NCBI RefSeq assembly: GCF_900112305.1
Contig: NZ_FOKT01000003.1
Location: 124,001 to 188,000 of the forward strand
Length of the DNA: 64,000 nt
Direction of reading: 5' to 3'
Source of the DNA: Microbulbifer thermotolerans
GTDB taxonomy: Bacteria > Pseudomonadota > Gammaproteobacteria > Pseudomonadales > Cellvibrionaceae
Each line of letters starts with the position of its first letter. Position 1 is the stretch's first letter. The translations under genes and the position numbers were made by a program. This document shows, in pieces, positions 16,157 through 25,438 of this stretch. Under the pieces are notes generated by a model that was given only the letters and a program-made list of their open reading frames with translations, was not told where the DNA came from and ran no database searches.

Positions 16157-18919
16157 ATGGTATTTCGCAACAGCTTCGCTGTGCTGCTCTCGGTATTAAC
16201 TCTGACGGCCTGCGGCAATGGCCTGGAATCCGATACCGAGCAAACCGCATCACAGGAAATCTCCGACACACCAATTGAAGAGCCGGACCTGGACCCCGGG
16301 GAAGATCCCGTAGAAGACCCCACCGAAGATCCCGTCACCGACCCAGGTGACGGGGATTTGCCGCCACCAGAACCTTCATCCCTGATCAAGCTCGGCAGCG
16401 ACGGCGCGCCGCTGGAGATCCAGTCTGTGGCCTGGAGTGATACCGGCAGTGAAGAGGAAGGCAGCCAGTGGGCTTGCGTGCAAGACACCATCAGCGGACT
16501 TGTCTGGGAGGTGAAACGGCCAAACGCACAAAACGATCACTCAGCGGCCAACAGTTTCAGTTGGTATAACCCGGACAGTGAGACGCTCAACAAAGCCTCT
16601 GGCCTGGGGCAGTGCTACGCAGGTAACACGCTCACCGGCGGTGCCGACTGTAATACGCGCGCCTTTGCCGAACGCATCCGCGCCTTAAATTTGTGCGGCC
16701 TAACAAATTGGCGCATTCCGAGCATTGCAGAACTGGCCACGCTACTAAGCGAAGAATCTGACGCTTCCGGCTACCATACCGGCGTCGCGCAATTTCCCGG
16801 AATTAACGGCGTTACCGAAACGATTTACTGGAGTAGCAATGCCGCCGACCACCAATACGTTTGGGCAATGGACTTCAGCCAGGGAGAAGCGGTGCTCCGG
16901 GAACCCTATGAAGCGCTGAATCTACGCTTGGTCAGCGGCAATCAGGCACCGGTGGCCACGTCCCAACGCATCGCCATTGCGCCGGATGACCTGCCTATCG
17001 CACCGACCAGCGGTGAACAAAAACTGGATATCACGCTCTCAGGCGAAGATCCCGACGGTGACGACCTTATCTATACCCTGGTTACCGAACCTCAGCACGG
17101 CGCACTGCGGGGGAACCCGCCCCAGCTGGAGTATATCCTCGACCACGAATATACCGGCGAGGACAGCTTTACATTCACCGCGAGCGACGGAAGTGAAACG
17201 TCGGAAGCGGCCACCGTCACCATCGGTATCGCCCCACTTGTCAGCGAAAACCCCGCGACACCCACACCGGTAGATCTGGCTCAATTCGACACAGAGTCAC
17301 CGCAGTCTTTCCTGTTGAAAGACAGTATTGCCGACGACGGACAGGCACTGGGCTACATGGAAATTACTGTTCCTGAAAATACTGACATCATGCAGGATCT
17401 CAGCTATTTCCTCGCCGCACAGAATATACGGTCGGAGCAGGCGACACATTACACTTTCGAATTGTTTACTGAATCCGACTTTTCCGGTACGCCGCTGACA
17501 CAGGTAACCGCCAGCGATGGCGCTCTCATCGCGGCGGCGAACCATAAAAGCAAAACCCTGTATTTACGCTTGAAGGCGAGTTTTGATGAGGCCGCGCCGG
17601 TGTATTTTGAGCTGGCGGGCGGCAGTGACTCGGAACCGAACCGACTTGTCCATTACTGCGAGGAATATCCTCATCCCGAACTCATCCCGTACAACATGTG
17701 CAACTGGGAATCCGGCTGGGATATAGGGTGTGATGAAGAGCGCTGTATTGCGGTCAACGCAGCGCCCGAAGTCGATCTTAAATACGAATGCGCATATCGC
17801 ACTTACGGTATGTTCGAGAACGTCATGCGCTGCCATGCGTTCGAAGTATCAACGGGCGAGTTTTCCTATGAAATCTGCCCGTCACCCTATATCTGTACCA
17901 AAGTGAAACTGGACGATCCCCCGGATGTCGATCCCGGTGATACAGTTCCGGTCACAGACCCTATCGAAATCTCGTTCGACACCCCAAGTGTCACCATCGA
18001 GGTACCCACCACTCCGGCCTATGGTGTCAATCTGACGCAGCAGCTATTTCTCAAAGCCGTGGAAGGCAGTGCAAGCCAGCAGATACTGAGTGATTTCTTC
18101 GAAACGCTCAGAGCATCACTGGTGGAAGATGCCGCGGCGGATTCCACGGTTGCGCCTTGGCGAGACTATGTTGTCTCGCAGCTGGATTCCGGCGCATCGG
18201 TGTCCGAGATCATCGCCAACTTTACCCAAGATACCGCCAGCGGAAACCAGGAAGCCGCCGCATCACTGTACGCCACCATCAACGAGCTGATCGTGGCGCT
18301 GACGCAAAGACCGCAGAGTGCGCTGAACAATGATGAGATATGGCTACTGACAATCACCATGGCGCATATCAATGATCGCCGCGAGGCACTTGTGACCAAC
18401 GCAGAGCAGAAAGTCGCCGATTACTTTGCGGAACTGAGTGACTGTTTCGGTCTGCATTGCGTTTATGTTTCCACGGGCTTCCCGCAGGCACTCGCCGATG
18501 CCATCGCTACAACCGATGCCGACCTGATTTCCGCCGGAACCGTGGGCGGAGTGGCGGTTGCCAGTGGGGTAGGGACCTACATCACCCTCACATCCAGCGT
18601 TGTACTGTCGACCGCCATGGTGCACACCGCTGCCGCCGCCGCGAAGGCCGGGGTGACCGTATCGGCATTTATTTCCGGCAGCGCCAGCATAGCGGCGCTC
18701 CCGGCGGTGATCGTTACGGTAGGGGTTGTCTGCACCGTGGTATCCGTCTCCAATCTGATTGAGGCCGGGGAGAATGAGGCAGCCTACAACGCCTTTCTCC
18801 AGGAGAACAACGCCCGCTTCAATGACCTGGCGGAATTTATCGATACTGAACACAGCGATGAGGTGCACGCCGAGATCACCAACGCCGCCATCCGTATGCT
18901 GGACGAAATGTTTCCGTAA
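16157..18919 (+). CDS. Large Lcl/DUF1566 lipoprotein with C-terminal hydrophobic segment
   Basis: A 920-residue lipoprotein (lipobox LTLTACGN near residues 15-22). A low-complexity Asp/Glu/Pro linker follows (EDPVEDPTEDPVTDP, residues about 40-70). An Lcl/DUF1566 domain covers about 110-255 (SGLVWEVKRP, LTNWRIPSIAELATLL, YWSSN). A cadherin/Ig-like repeat (GEDPDGDDLIYTL, YTGEDSFTFTASDG) spans about 260-355. A Cys-rich stretch lies near 500-590. A helical C-terminal third has an unbroken Ala/Val/Gly-rich hydrophobic region of about 75 residues (about 790-865). GGGGGA precedes the ATG. Function unknown; the C-terminus could insert in a membrane. Confidence 0.75.
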   Translation: MVFRNSFAVLLSVLTLTACGNGLESDTEQTASQEISDTPIEEPDLDPGEDPVEDPTEDPVTDPGDGDLPPPEPSSLIKLGSDGAPLEIQSVAWSDTGSEEEGSQWACVQDTISGLVWEVKRPNAQNDHSAANSFSWYNPDSETLNKASGLGQCYAGNTLTGGADCNTRAFAERIRALNLCGLTNWRIPSIAELATLLSEESDASGYHTGVAQFPGINGVTETIYWSSNAADHQYVWAMDFSQGEAVLREPYEALNLRLVSGNQAPVATSQRIAIAPDDLPIAPTSGEQKLDITLSGEDPDGDDLIYTLVTEPQHGALRGNPPQLEYILDHEYTGEDSFTFTASDGSETSEAATVTIGIAPLVSENPATPTPVDLAQFDTESPQSFLLKDSIADDGQALGYMEITVPENTDIMQDLSYFLAAQNIRSEQATHYTFELFTESDFSGTPLTQVTASDGALIAAANHKSKTLYLRLKASFDEAAPVYFELAGGSDSEPNRLVHYCEEYPHPELIPYNMCNWESGWDIGCDEERCIAVNAAPEVDLKYECAYRTYGMFENVMRCHAFEVSTGEFSYEICPSPYICTKVKLDDPPDVDPGDTVPVTDPIEISFDTPSVTIEVPTTPAYGVNLTQQLFLKAVEGSASQQILSDFFETLRASLVEDAAADSTVAPWRDYVVSQLDSGASVSEIIANFTQDTASGNQEAAASLYATINELIVALTQRPQSALNNDEIWLLTITMAHINDRREALVTNAEQKVADYFAELSDCFGLHCVYVSTGFPQALADAIATTDADLISAGTVGGVAVASGVGTYITLTSSVVLSTAMVHTAAAAAKAGVTVSAFISGSASIAALPAVIVTVGVVCTVVSVSNLIEAGENEAAYNAFLQENNARFNDLAEFIDTEHSDEVHAEITNAAIRMLDEMFP

Positions 18920-18950
18920 TTTGGCATCTTTCCCTGTGGTAGATTATCTA

Positions 18951-19165
18951 GGGAACCTCTGATTAATTCGCGTGAACGCTTTGGTTAGTTCCGTGGCGCT
19001 CAGGCAATAGGATGGCCATTTCGAAAACGCACGAGTACTTCCTTGTAGCTCCGACGGATACATCCCTGTATCCGACGGTTTCGAAATGGCCAGCCTATCA
19101 CCCGAGCTTCTTATCTAGCTCCAAAGAATTTTTACCGTCAGGAAGCGAATTAATCAGAGGTTCCC
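18951..19165 (+). repeat. TA-flanked dispersed repeat, copy 3 (215 bp)
   Basis: A full-length copy with perfect 19-bp ends, GGGAACCTCTGATTAATTC at 18951 and its complement ending at 19165. TA lies at 18949-18950 and 19166-19167. The central arms carry the GGATGGCCATTTCGAAA version. It begins 31 bp after the large lipoprotein gene's stop and lies upstream of the LuxR gene. Confidence 0.92.
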
Positions 19166-19201
19166 TAGTATTATTGCCCAATCACTGCAGGGATTGAGAC
19201 T

Positions 19202-19999
19202 TTGCCCCCGAATTTATCCACAGAAGATGGCAAGCACCACATATGGGACCAGCTTGCCACTATGCCCGCTGCCCGACTCGCTGACGAAGGGCTGCACTTT
19301 TTACTGGCCTCCATCAGCGAAATGATAGGTACGAATCACGCCTACTGGCTGAGTGCAGTGTGCCTGGAGCACTTGAGCCCTGAGCGCGACTATATGCTCG
19401 GCTGGCGTCCCGGGCCGGTATTCTTTTACGGGGAACAACCTGCAGACCAGTCACTCCACGCACACTACACCAGAGAAGTGATGGCCGGTACCTATGAAGT
19501 CGATGAGAGCACGCTCAATCACATTCGCGGGGCCGGGCGGTTTCGCGGCACACTCATGCGTGATCACGTGTCCGAGGGCTTTTTCGACAGCCCTCACTAC
19601 CAAGCGTTTTACCGGGACAAACAGATTACCGATACACTGTTTGTCGTCGCTCCCTCCGGCTGTGATGCGGAATCCTACTATTGCTTCCAACGAATGCGTG
19701 ACCAGCCGCCATATGAGTCAGCGGACCTTGATCTCGCCATGGAAATTCTGCGCCCTCTAGGCTGGTTTCACCGCAAACTGCTGCTTGCCCACGGCCTGCT
19801 GATCGCGGAAAACCCGCTGACGCCTTCAGAAAAAAAAGTTCTGCACTGGTTGCTGACCAACCTGACAGAAAAAGAAATTGCGGAAAAACTCGAACTCAAG
19901 CCGGACACTACGCACAAGCATGTCATGAACATCTACCGCAAATTCAATGTGAGCAGCAGGGCCGCGCTCATGGCCTTGTGGCTTGGGCACGCCTGTTGA
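19202..19999 (+). CDS. LuxR-family transcriptional regulator
   Basis: A 265-residue protein. The C-terminal HTH_LuxR domain (residues about 200-260) is clear: NPLTPSEKKVLHWLLTNLTE, then EIAEKLELKPDTTHKHVMNI and YRKFNVSSRAAL. The N-terminal about 190 residues are not a recognised receiver or PAS domain and give no ligand clue. The start is a TTG at 19202 with AGGGA nine bases before it; an ATG at 19262 is the alternative. It stands alone, convergent with the GST gene. Confidence 0.75.
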   Translation: MPPNLSTEDGKHHIWDQLATMPAARLADEGLHFLLASISEMIGTNHAYWLSAVCLEHLSPERDYMLGWRPGPVFFYGEQPADQSLHAHYTREVMAGTYEVDESTLNHIRGAGRFRGTLMRDHVSEGFFDSPHYQAFYRDKQITDTLFVVAPSGCDAESYYCFQRMRDQPPYESADLDLAMEILRPLGWFHRKLLLAHGLLIAENPLTPSEKKVLHWLLTNLTEKEIAEKLELKPDTTHKHVMNIYRKFNVSSRAALMALWLGHAC

Positions 20000-20029
20000 G
20001 CGCGGTTTTTCCGCATTGCTGTGCTCGCA

Positions 20030-20593
20030 CTATGCTGCCGGCGGTACCGTGGCGCAGAAACTGGAGTCCTCTTCGGCAATTGCCAAAAGACGCTGCAGGT
20101 TGGTGTGCGAGTCGATAGAAAAGCGGTTCCGGAACTGCCCCCAGGCTACTGCCACTGCCACTCGGTAGTCCGCATCTCCCAACCGCCCCGATTCGGGCAG
20201 TGGTGCCGCGTCCAACTCGGACAGAACCCGTTCTATACGCTTCTGCTGCCGCAGCGTGTAAGCATTGCTGTTGATATCGAAACCACTGCGCTCCAGCAAA
20301 AACAGGGCAATCGCCGAATCCAGTAGCGTGTTTGCGAGGCAATACCGGTCAAAATCCTGCACATTCGGAATAAATTCCATTCCGGACTTTTCGCGGACAT
20401 ACTTCAAAATTGGCGTCGAGTCAGTCAGCCTTAATCTATCGTCATGCAAAAACGGAACGCGCAGTGTGGGCGTTTCCGGATTTTGGCTGCTGTGAATGTC
20501 GATCTCCACCATTTCCCAGTCGAGCCCAGATTGCATCAATGCAATACGGCAATGGCGTACAAAGGGTGAAGTTAAGCTTCCAAACAGTTTCAT
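20030..20593 (-). CDS. Glutathione S-transferase-like protein
   Basis: A 187-residue protein with a thioredoxin-like N-terminal GST domain (MKLFGSLTSPFVRHCRIAL, then RVPFLHDDRLRLTDSTPILKY, the cis-Pro and Ser/Asp-like glutathione site). A short helical C-terminal domain follows. It is a little shorter than typical GSTs (about 200-215). AAGGAA precedes the ATG. Likely glutathione-dependent conjugation or reduction; substrate unknown. Confidence 0.82.
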   Translation of the reverse strand: MKLFGSLTSPFVRHCRIALMQSGLDWEMVEIDIHSSQNPETPTLRVPFLHDDRLRLTDSTPILKYVREKSGMEFIPNVQDFDRYCLANTLLDSAIALFLLERSGFDINSNAYTLRQQKRIERVLSELDAAPLPESGRLGDADYRVAVAVAWGQFRNRFSIDSHTNLQRLLAIAEEDSSFCATVPPAA

Positions 20594-20940
20594 ACATAGA
20601 TTCCTTTACTAAAGATCAGTAAATTCAGATTACAAAGACGCAAGATTATGTGGCAACCAACTCACAAATTAATCAAAATTATCAGGGGCTTTATCTCGCT
20701 ATGGCAGCACATCAAAAAGAATTATTGGACTCTTTTTCGGTCAATCACTGCTGACTGTGTGGCTTACAAATAAAACCTAATATAGACAGGCTTCAAGTAA
20801 TTTCTTTTTAATTCACTGTCTGTTCTTCACACCTAGATGAGACACCTCCAGATAGTGGGCCAGGCATTTCTAAACATCCAGCCCACAGTGTGAATGCCAG
20901 GAAAACAATGTAGTACTTACGAAAATTTATCAAGGGCACT
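20594..20940. other. Intergenic stretch, nothing recognised
   Basis: About 350 bp of AT-rich DNA between the GST start and the GNAT stop. I see no gene, RNA or repeat-family end. A short inverted pair, AGACAG and CTGTCT, near 20785-20822 is the only structure noted. Confidence 0.5.
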
Positions 20941-21426
20941 TCAGATAAGACATTGCCAGTATCCCACATCTATCCATCTTTCAAACTTTCTTCCCACCTC
21001 TTTAAAGTGCGCCACCTTTTCCATACCGAACTTTTCGTGCAAAGCAACACTCGCCTTATTGGGTAGAGCAATTCCAGAAATTACCACGTGAATTCCGCGC
21101 TTTTTTAAGCGAGCCAACAATTCATTGTATAACTTGGTTCCCCAGCCTTTCGAGGTCAAAGAAATATCCAAATAAACTGTAGATTCAACAGAATAGCGAT
21201 AAGCACAGCGTCCCTTCCAAGGACTGGCATAGCAGTAACCAATTACCGAACGCTTGTGTTCAGCAACGAGCCAAGGAAGATCGCTTTCTAAACACCCCTG
21301 TATACGCTTCGCCATTTCATCTTCCGATACCCGGTCGACCTCAAATGTCACAAAGCTGTTTTCAACATAATAGTTATAAATTTCGGCAATTCTTGCCGCG
21401 TCTGATTTTTCTGCTTCTCGTATCAT
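20941..21426 (-). CDS. GNAT N-acetyltransferase (phosphinothricin acetyltransferase-like)
   Basis: A 161-residue GNAT protein. The start MIREAEKSDAARIAEIYNYY and FVTFEVDRVSEDEM, VESTVYLDISLTSKGWGTKL (acetyl-CoA loop) and ALHEKFGMEKVAHFKEVGRK follow the PAT/YncA pattern. It would acetylate an amino group of a small molecule. Base composition is more AT-rich than the flanking core genes, as for an acquired gene. A repeat copy lies 44 bp upstream of its start. Confidence 0.82.
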   Translation of the reverse strand: MIREAEKSDAARIAEIYNYYVENSFVTFEVDRVSEDEMAKRIQGCLESDLPWLVAEHKRSVIGYCYASPWKGRCAYRYSVESTVYLDISLTSKGWGTKLYNELLARLKKRGIHVVISGIALPNKASVALHEKFGMEKVAHFKEVGRKFERWIDVGYWQCLI

Positions 21427-21469
21427 ATTATTGTTACTTTCCTATCAGCCATAGGTTCCTTTGATATTA

Positions 21470-21684
21470 AGGAACCTCTGATTAATTCGCGTGAAGGCTT
21501 TGGTTAGTTCCGTGGCGCTCAGGCAATAGGATGGCCATTTCGAAAACGCACGAGTACTTCCCTGTAGCTCCGACGGATACCTCCCTGTATCCGACGGTTT
21601 CGAAATGGCCATCCTATCACCTGAGCTTCTCATCTTGCTCCAAAGAATTTTTACCGTCAGGAAGCGAATTAATCAGAGGTTCCT
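21470..21684 (+). repeat. TA-flanked dispersed repeat, copy 4 (215 bp)
   Basis: The best-preserved copy. TA lies at 21468-21469 and 21685-21686. The 29-base arms at 21517-21545 and 21598-21626 pair at 27 of 29 positions. An inner GGATAC / GTATCC hairpin sits in the loop. Its right end supplies the last codons and stop of the macro-domain gene on the minus strand. Confidence 0.95.
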
Positions 21685-22186
21685 TAAAGAAACGGCGCTC
21701 CACCCGCTGCCACTCCCCTAACGCCGCCGCAGAGTGCAGACACACTGTAAGTTCCCCAAACTCCGCTATCTGACTGTGGAGTATTACCAATGCCTGATGT
21801 GCTGCGATGGCGTGAGGAAAGCGGTTAGTTCCGGCTCCCAGTGCCGGGAACAACAATCGCCGGAGTCCCCGCTCCCGCGCTAAGCCGAGGACATTCTCGT
21901 AACACTGCCGCAATTGCACCACGCCCTCTACCCCCCACTGGTCTCCACTGCTCCACTGCGGCGTGACGGTGTGTATCAAATAGCGTACGGAAAGATTGGG
22001 CGCACTGGTGATACGGGCCCCACCCACCGGGCACTCCGGCAACCGCGCGCACTCTTCGGCCAAAGCTTCTCCGGCGCGATCGAAGATCTGTGCGGACAGG
22101 CCCCGCCCCCGGATCAGGTGTTTATGGGCCGGGCACACCAACGCATCGCCGCGCAGAGTCAGGATATCACCGCAAGTCAGTTTCAT
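21617..22186 (-). CDS. Macro-domain protein with repeat-encoded C-terminal tail
   Basis: A 189-residue macro (ADP-ribose-binding) domain protein. YLIHTVTPQW and LLFPALGAGTNRFP match the YmdB-like fold. The first ligand loop reads CPAHKHLIRGRG where family members have an Asn-rich loop ending in several glycines, so catalysis may be altered. The ATG at 22186 has GTGGA upstream; an in-frame extension to 22327 lacks homology. The last 22 residues (from KEPLINSLPDG) are translated from the repeat at 21470-21684. It is divergent from the diguanylate cyclase gene. Confidence 0.75.
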   Translation of the reverse strand: MKLTCGDILTLRGDALVCPAHKHLIRGRGLSAQIFDRAGEALAEECARLPECPVGGARITSAPNLSVRYLIHTVTPQWSSGDQWGVEGVVQLRQCYENVLGLARERGLRRLLFPALGAGTNRFPHAIAAHQALVILHSQIAEFGELTVCLHSAAALGEWQRVERRFFKEPLINSLPDGKNSLEQDEKLR

Positions 22187-22360
22187 TTTTTCCACAGGCT
22201 TCAATCTTTGTGATTTGTGTCTCTGATAATCTAGCCCAGTACGTTGGGTACCCGGGTGAATCGCAATATACTTGCCCGCCCAAAGAACAACAGGACACCG
22301 CGCCGCCAGCGCACGACTGCGGGCCACAGACAGGGGCCCGGGAAATCACAGGGCCCTCCC

Positions 22361-23443
22361 ATGATCTCAGGGAATAACAGCCAGAACTCGGGGTTTCGCG
22401 ACCCAGTCCAGGAGGCACATCAGATAGAGCTGCGCCGGCGTGTCCAGGCCTCCGGCTATATGCTGATCTTCTCTCTTGCGATTACTGGCGCCATGGCGGT
22501 GATCGCACTCTCCGGCGGCGACCTGTGGCAAGCCACCACGCTGTTTGCTGTGGGGGGCCTGATTCTCTGCGCCTACATCTCCATTAACCTAATGGGGCCG
22601 AGCCCGAAAACACCGCTTTTGGTGGGCGCTCTGCTGCTCGTACTCTACTTCTATTTGCTACTGTCCGGCGGAGTGAACAATACGGGCTTGATGTGGGCGG
22701 TGATGCTGGTGCCCGGCTTTATCAACCTCTATGGCCACAAGCATGGAGTGGCAGCACTGCTGGCAATCGGTGGCGCCACGGCGCTGGTGCTCTTCTACCC
22801 GAATTTCCCCGGGCTCACTGCCGACTACGACACTGCCTACCGGGTCCGTTTTATCGCTGTTTTCGGCTCACTTACCGCACTTACGGCACTGCTGGACAGC
22901 AGCCGTCACCAAACCCAACAGCTGTTGCACCGGTTGACCCAGGAGCTTGAGAGCCACGCATCCACCGACGCCCTCACCGGACTCGCCAACCGCCGCGAGG
23001 CATACCGTGCAATGAACGAACTGGAAAGGCGCAACCGCCACCTCTCCGGCCGCTACACGGTGCTGATCGGCGATCTGGACAATTTCAAGACCATCAATGA
23101 CACCTACGGCCACGCCTTCGGCGACCGAGTACTGCAGGATGTGGCCGAAGTGCTGAGGGGAAACACCCGCGCCGGCGATATAGTGGCGCGCTGGGGTGGA
23201 GAGGAATTTCTTCTGCTGCTGCCGAACACAGACCTGCAAGGCGGCGGCAAGCTGGCGGAAAAACTGCGCGGCAAGGTGGAAGCGCTCAGCGACCAGTACG
23301 ACCCGCCGGTACAAATCTCCATCAGCTTCGGCGTCGCCGAAGGCGGCCCGTCCAGCAGTACCCACGGCCAGTTGCTGGCAGAGGCAGACGCGCGTATGTA
23401 CCGCGCCAAAGAGGGTGGGCGCAATCAAGTGGTTGCGCTGTAG
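22361..23443 (+). CDS. Membrane diguanylate cyclase (GGDEF)
   Basis: A 360-residue protein with about six transmembrane segments (residues about 30-190), a short linker and a GGDEF domain (about 200-355). The active site is intact (WGGEEF), and the inhibitory I-site RAGD lies five residues before it, so both c-di-GMP synthesis and product inhibition are expected. TDALTGLANRREA marks the domain start. ATG 22361 is chosen because the open frame upstream to 22244 is proline-rich junk. It probably promotes surface or biofilm behaviour. Confidence 0.88.
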   Translation: MISGNNSQNSGFRDPVQEAHQIELRRRVQASGYMLIFSLAITGAMAVIALSGGDLWQATTLFAVGGLILCAYISINLMGPSPKTPLLVGALLLVLYFYLLLSGGVNNTGLMWAVMLVPGFINLYGHKHGVAALLAIGGATALVLFYPNFPGLTADYDTAYRVRFIAVFGSLTALTALLDSSRHQTQQLLHRLTQELESHASTDALTGLANRREAYRAMNELERRNRHLSGRYTVLIGDLDNFKTINDTYGHAFGDRVLQDVAEVLRGNTRAGDIVARWGGEEFLLLLPNTDLQGGGKLAEKLRGKVEALSDQYDPPVQISISFGVAEGGPSSSTHGQLLAEADARMYRAKEGGRNQVVAL

Positions 23444-23563
23444 CTCGGCAGGAGCGGAACCCTGTCTCACAATCGGCAATTGGCGCGCTCTTCGACCAAT
23501 CGGTCGATCCCTCATAGTTAAAATGGCTGCCATTCCGCCATCAACCCCAACGGAAACGCAGCC

Positions 23564-25438
23564 ATGGATAGCCAACCGGCGCAGTCAGCAGCAAGCCGCC
23601 GTTTTTATCTGTCTCCCATTTCCCTGCCGCAACTGCGCCTGAGCCGACGTGAGTGTGTCTACGCCCTGCTTTACGGCTTGGTATTTGCCGGTGCCTGGCT
23701 GCGGATTGACTACATCCTGCATTACAACCCCGTCGACCATATCTGGAGCGATCCACAGCGCCACTGGGAGCAGGGCGTGGACGCCCTGCGCAGCGATCCC
23801 ATGGCACTCACCGACCCGCTGCTCTATCAGCTCTATATCGGCCTGCTCGGCAAGCTCACCTTGAAAGACCCTCTGCTGGTGGCCTTCTACACCGCGCTGC
23901 TGTCGTTGATGACGCCCTGGATCTGGTACCGCTTCCTGCGTGAACTGCAGCCGAGTAAAACCATGGCCCTCGCCGGCTGGGCCGCGCTGTCACTGTTGCC
24001 CTCCTGGACGGTCATCTACAGCTACTTTATGCAGGAAACGCTGCTGTTGCCGCTGTTGGGAGCGGCGCTCTACGCCAGCTGGCGCTGCCGACGCAAGCAG
24101 ACGCTGCGGAGTTTTTTGCCGATGGTTCTGCTGTGGGCCCTGGCCGGGCTCACCCGAGGCATCGCCATCCCCCTGGCGGCAGTGACCTGCAGCTGGCTGT
24201 GGCTGGCACAGGGGGACAAGGTGCGCAAGGCGGCCTGGTCGCTGCTGCTGTTGGCGCTGCTTCTCGGCCCCCTCACCTATCGCGCCTACCAACAGGTGCA
24301 AATCTTTGCCCCGCACGGCAACGGCAAACTGGTATCGATATACACGCGTTCCGGCAAAAAGCAGATCAACATCCACTATCTTCGCGAAGGGCAGCGCTGG
24401 AGCTATTGGTTTTCCTCCCCCTCTACCGGAGAAAAACCCCTGGAGCCCCTTTCCGACTGGCAGACGGCGCGCCGCGGCGCCGTAGAAGTGACCATCGATC
24501 TAACCCAGGGTGGCGAAGACTGGAAACGGGCGCTGGCCGAAAATCCACTGACGTTTTCCAATTACCTGTGGATTGCCAAGGAAAACCTCATCTATCTCTT
24601 TTTCGGCGCCTCCTGGCCGGACAATAACACCGCGCGCGCCCTGGACCGCATCAATATTCAGATGCGCTGGCTGTGGGCGCCGCTGACGCTGCTGCTGATC
24701 GCCGCCACCGTCATTTCCTGGCGGCGCCTGCGCGGCCGGCGCCTGCTGCCGGTGCTGATCGCCACTTGGATTCTGGTACAGGGGCTGCTGCCGATTGCCG
24801 TTAACGAAGGGCGCTACCGCAAACCCGCCGAGGGCCTGCTGCTGGCGCAGGTAGTGCTGTTGCTGGGTGTCCGGCGCCCGCGCCGCGCGTCCGCGGAAAA
24901 AATTCACACGCCCACCATTGCCCTAGTGGCGGGGGCCGGCCTGGTGCTGATCGCCGGCGGCGCCCACATTTGGCAACACTGGTCCCAGGCCGCGGCTTTC
25001 GAGCGCGATGGAAAAGCTTTCTTAAGCGCACTGCGCGCTGTGTCCCACCGCCAGCAGTGGGGCAGCCTGGGCAGGGACCAGAGTGTTCAAGGTGGCCCTA
25101 TCTCCATCGACGGCCAGCACTTTCCCCGAGGCCTCGGGGTACATGCACTGAGTAAAACACGCTACACCATTCCCACCGGCGCCGAGTACTTCCACAGCTA
25201 TTACGGCCTCACCGACGACGGCGGCCGCCGGGGACTAGTGGAGTTCAAGCTACTGCTAGACGGTGAGCCGGTATTTTCCAGCGGCGCCTTCGCCCATGGC
25301 GCGGCCGGGGAAATACTGTTGCCGCTACAGGGCGCCGAAACCCTGACCCTGGTGGTGGAACCGCTCGGCAGCAACCACCACGATCACGCGGCCTGGGCCA
25401 TGGCCCGGTTTCTGAAGAGGAGGCCGGGCAATGATTGA
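23564..25438 (+). CDS. GT-C-type membrane glycosyltransferase fused to NPCBM domain
   Basis: A 624-residue protein. Residues about 30-470 hold some ten to twelve membrane helices with the GT-C pattern (acidic WSDPQRHWEQG in the first outer loop, NEGRYRKPAEG near the last helices). Residues about 500-615 form an NPCBM-type carbohydrate-binding module (SVQGGPISIDGQHFPRGLGV, then VEFKLLLDGEPVF). It overlaps the GtrA gene by 8 bp, making a three-gene Gtr-like operon. It probably transfers a sugar from an undecaprenyl-phosphate donor on the periplasmic side; acceptor unknown. Confidence 0.75.
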   Translation: MDSQPAQSAASRRFYLSPISLPQLRLSRRECVYALLYGLVFAGAWLRIDYILHYNPVDHIWSDPQRHWEQGVDALRSDPMALTDPLLYQLYIGLLGKLTLKDPLLVAFYTALLSLMTPWIWYRFLRELQPSKTMALAGWAALSLLPSWTVIYSYFMQETLLLPLLGAALYASWRCRRKQTLRSFLPMVLLWALAGLTRGIAIPLAAVTCSWLWLAQGDKVRKAAWSLLLLALLLGPLTYRAYQQVQIFAPHGNGKLVSIYTRSGKKQINIHYLREGQRWSYWFSSPSTGEKPLEPLSDWQTARRGAVEVTIDLTQGGEDWKRALAENPLTFSNYLWIAKENLIYLFFGASWPDNNTARALDRINIQMRWLWAPLTLLLIAATVISWRRLRGRRLLPVLIATWILVQGLLPIAVNEGRYRKPAEGLLLAQVVLLLGVRRPRRASAEKIHTPTIALVAGAGLVLIAGGAHIWQHWSQAAAFERDGKAFLSALRAVSHRQQWGSLGRDQSVQGGPISIDGQHFPRGLGVHALSKTRYTIPTGAEYFHSYYGLTDDGGRRGLVEFKLLLDGEPVFSSGAFAHGAAGEILLPLQGAETLTLVVEPLGSNHHDHAAWAMARFLKRRPGND

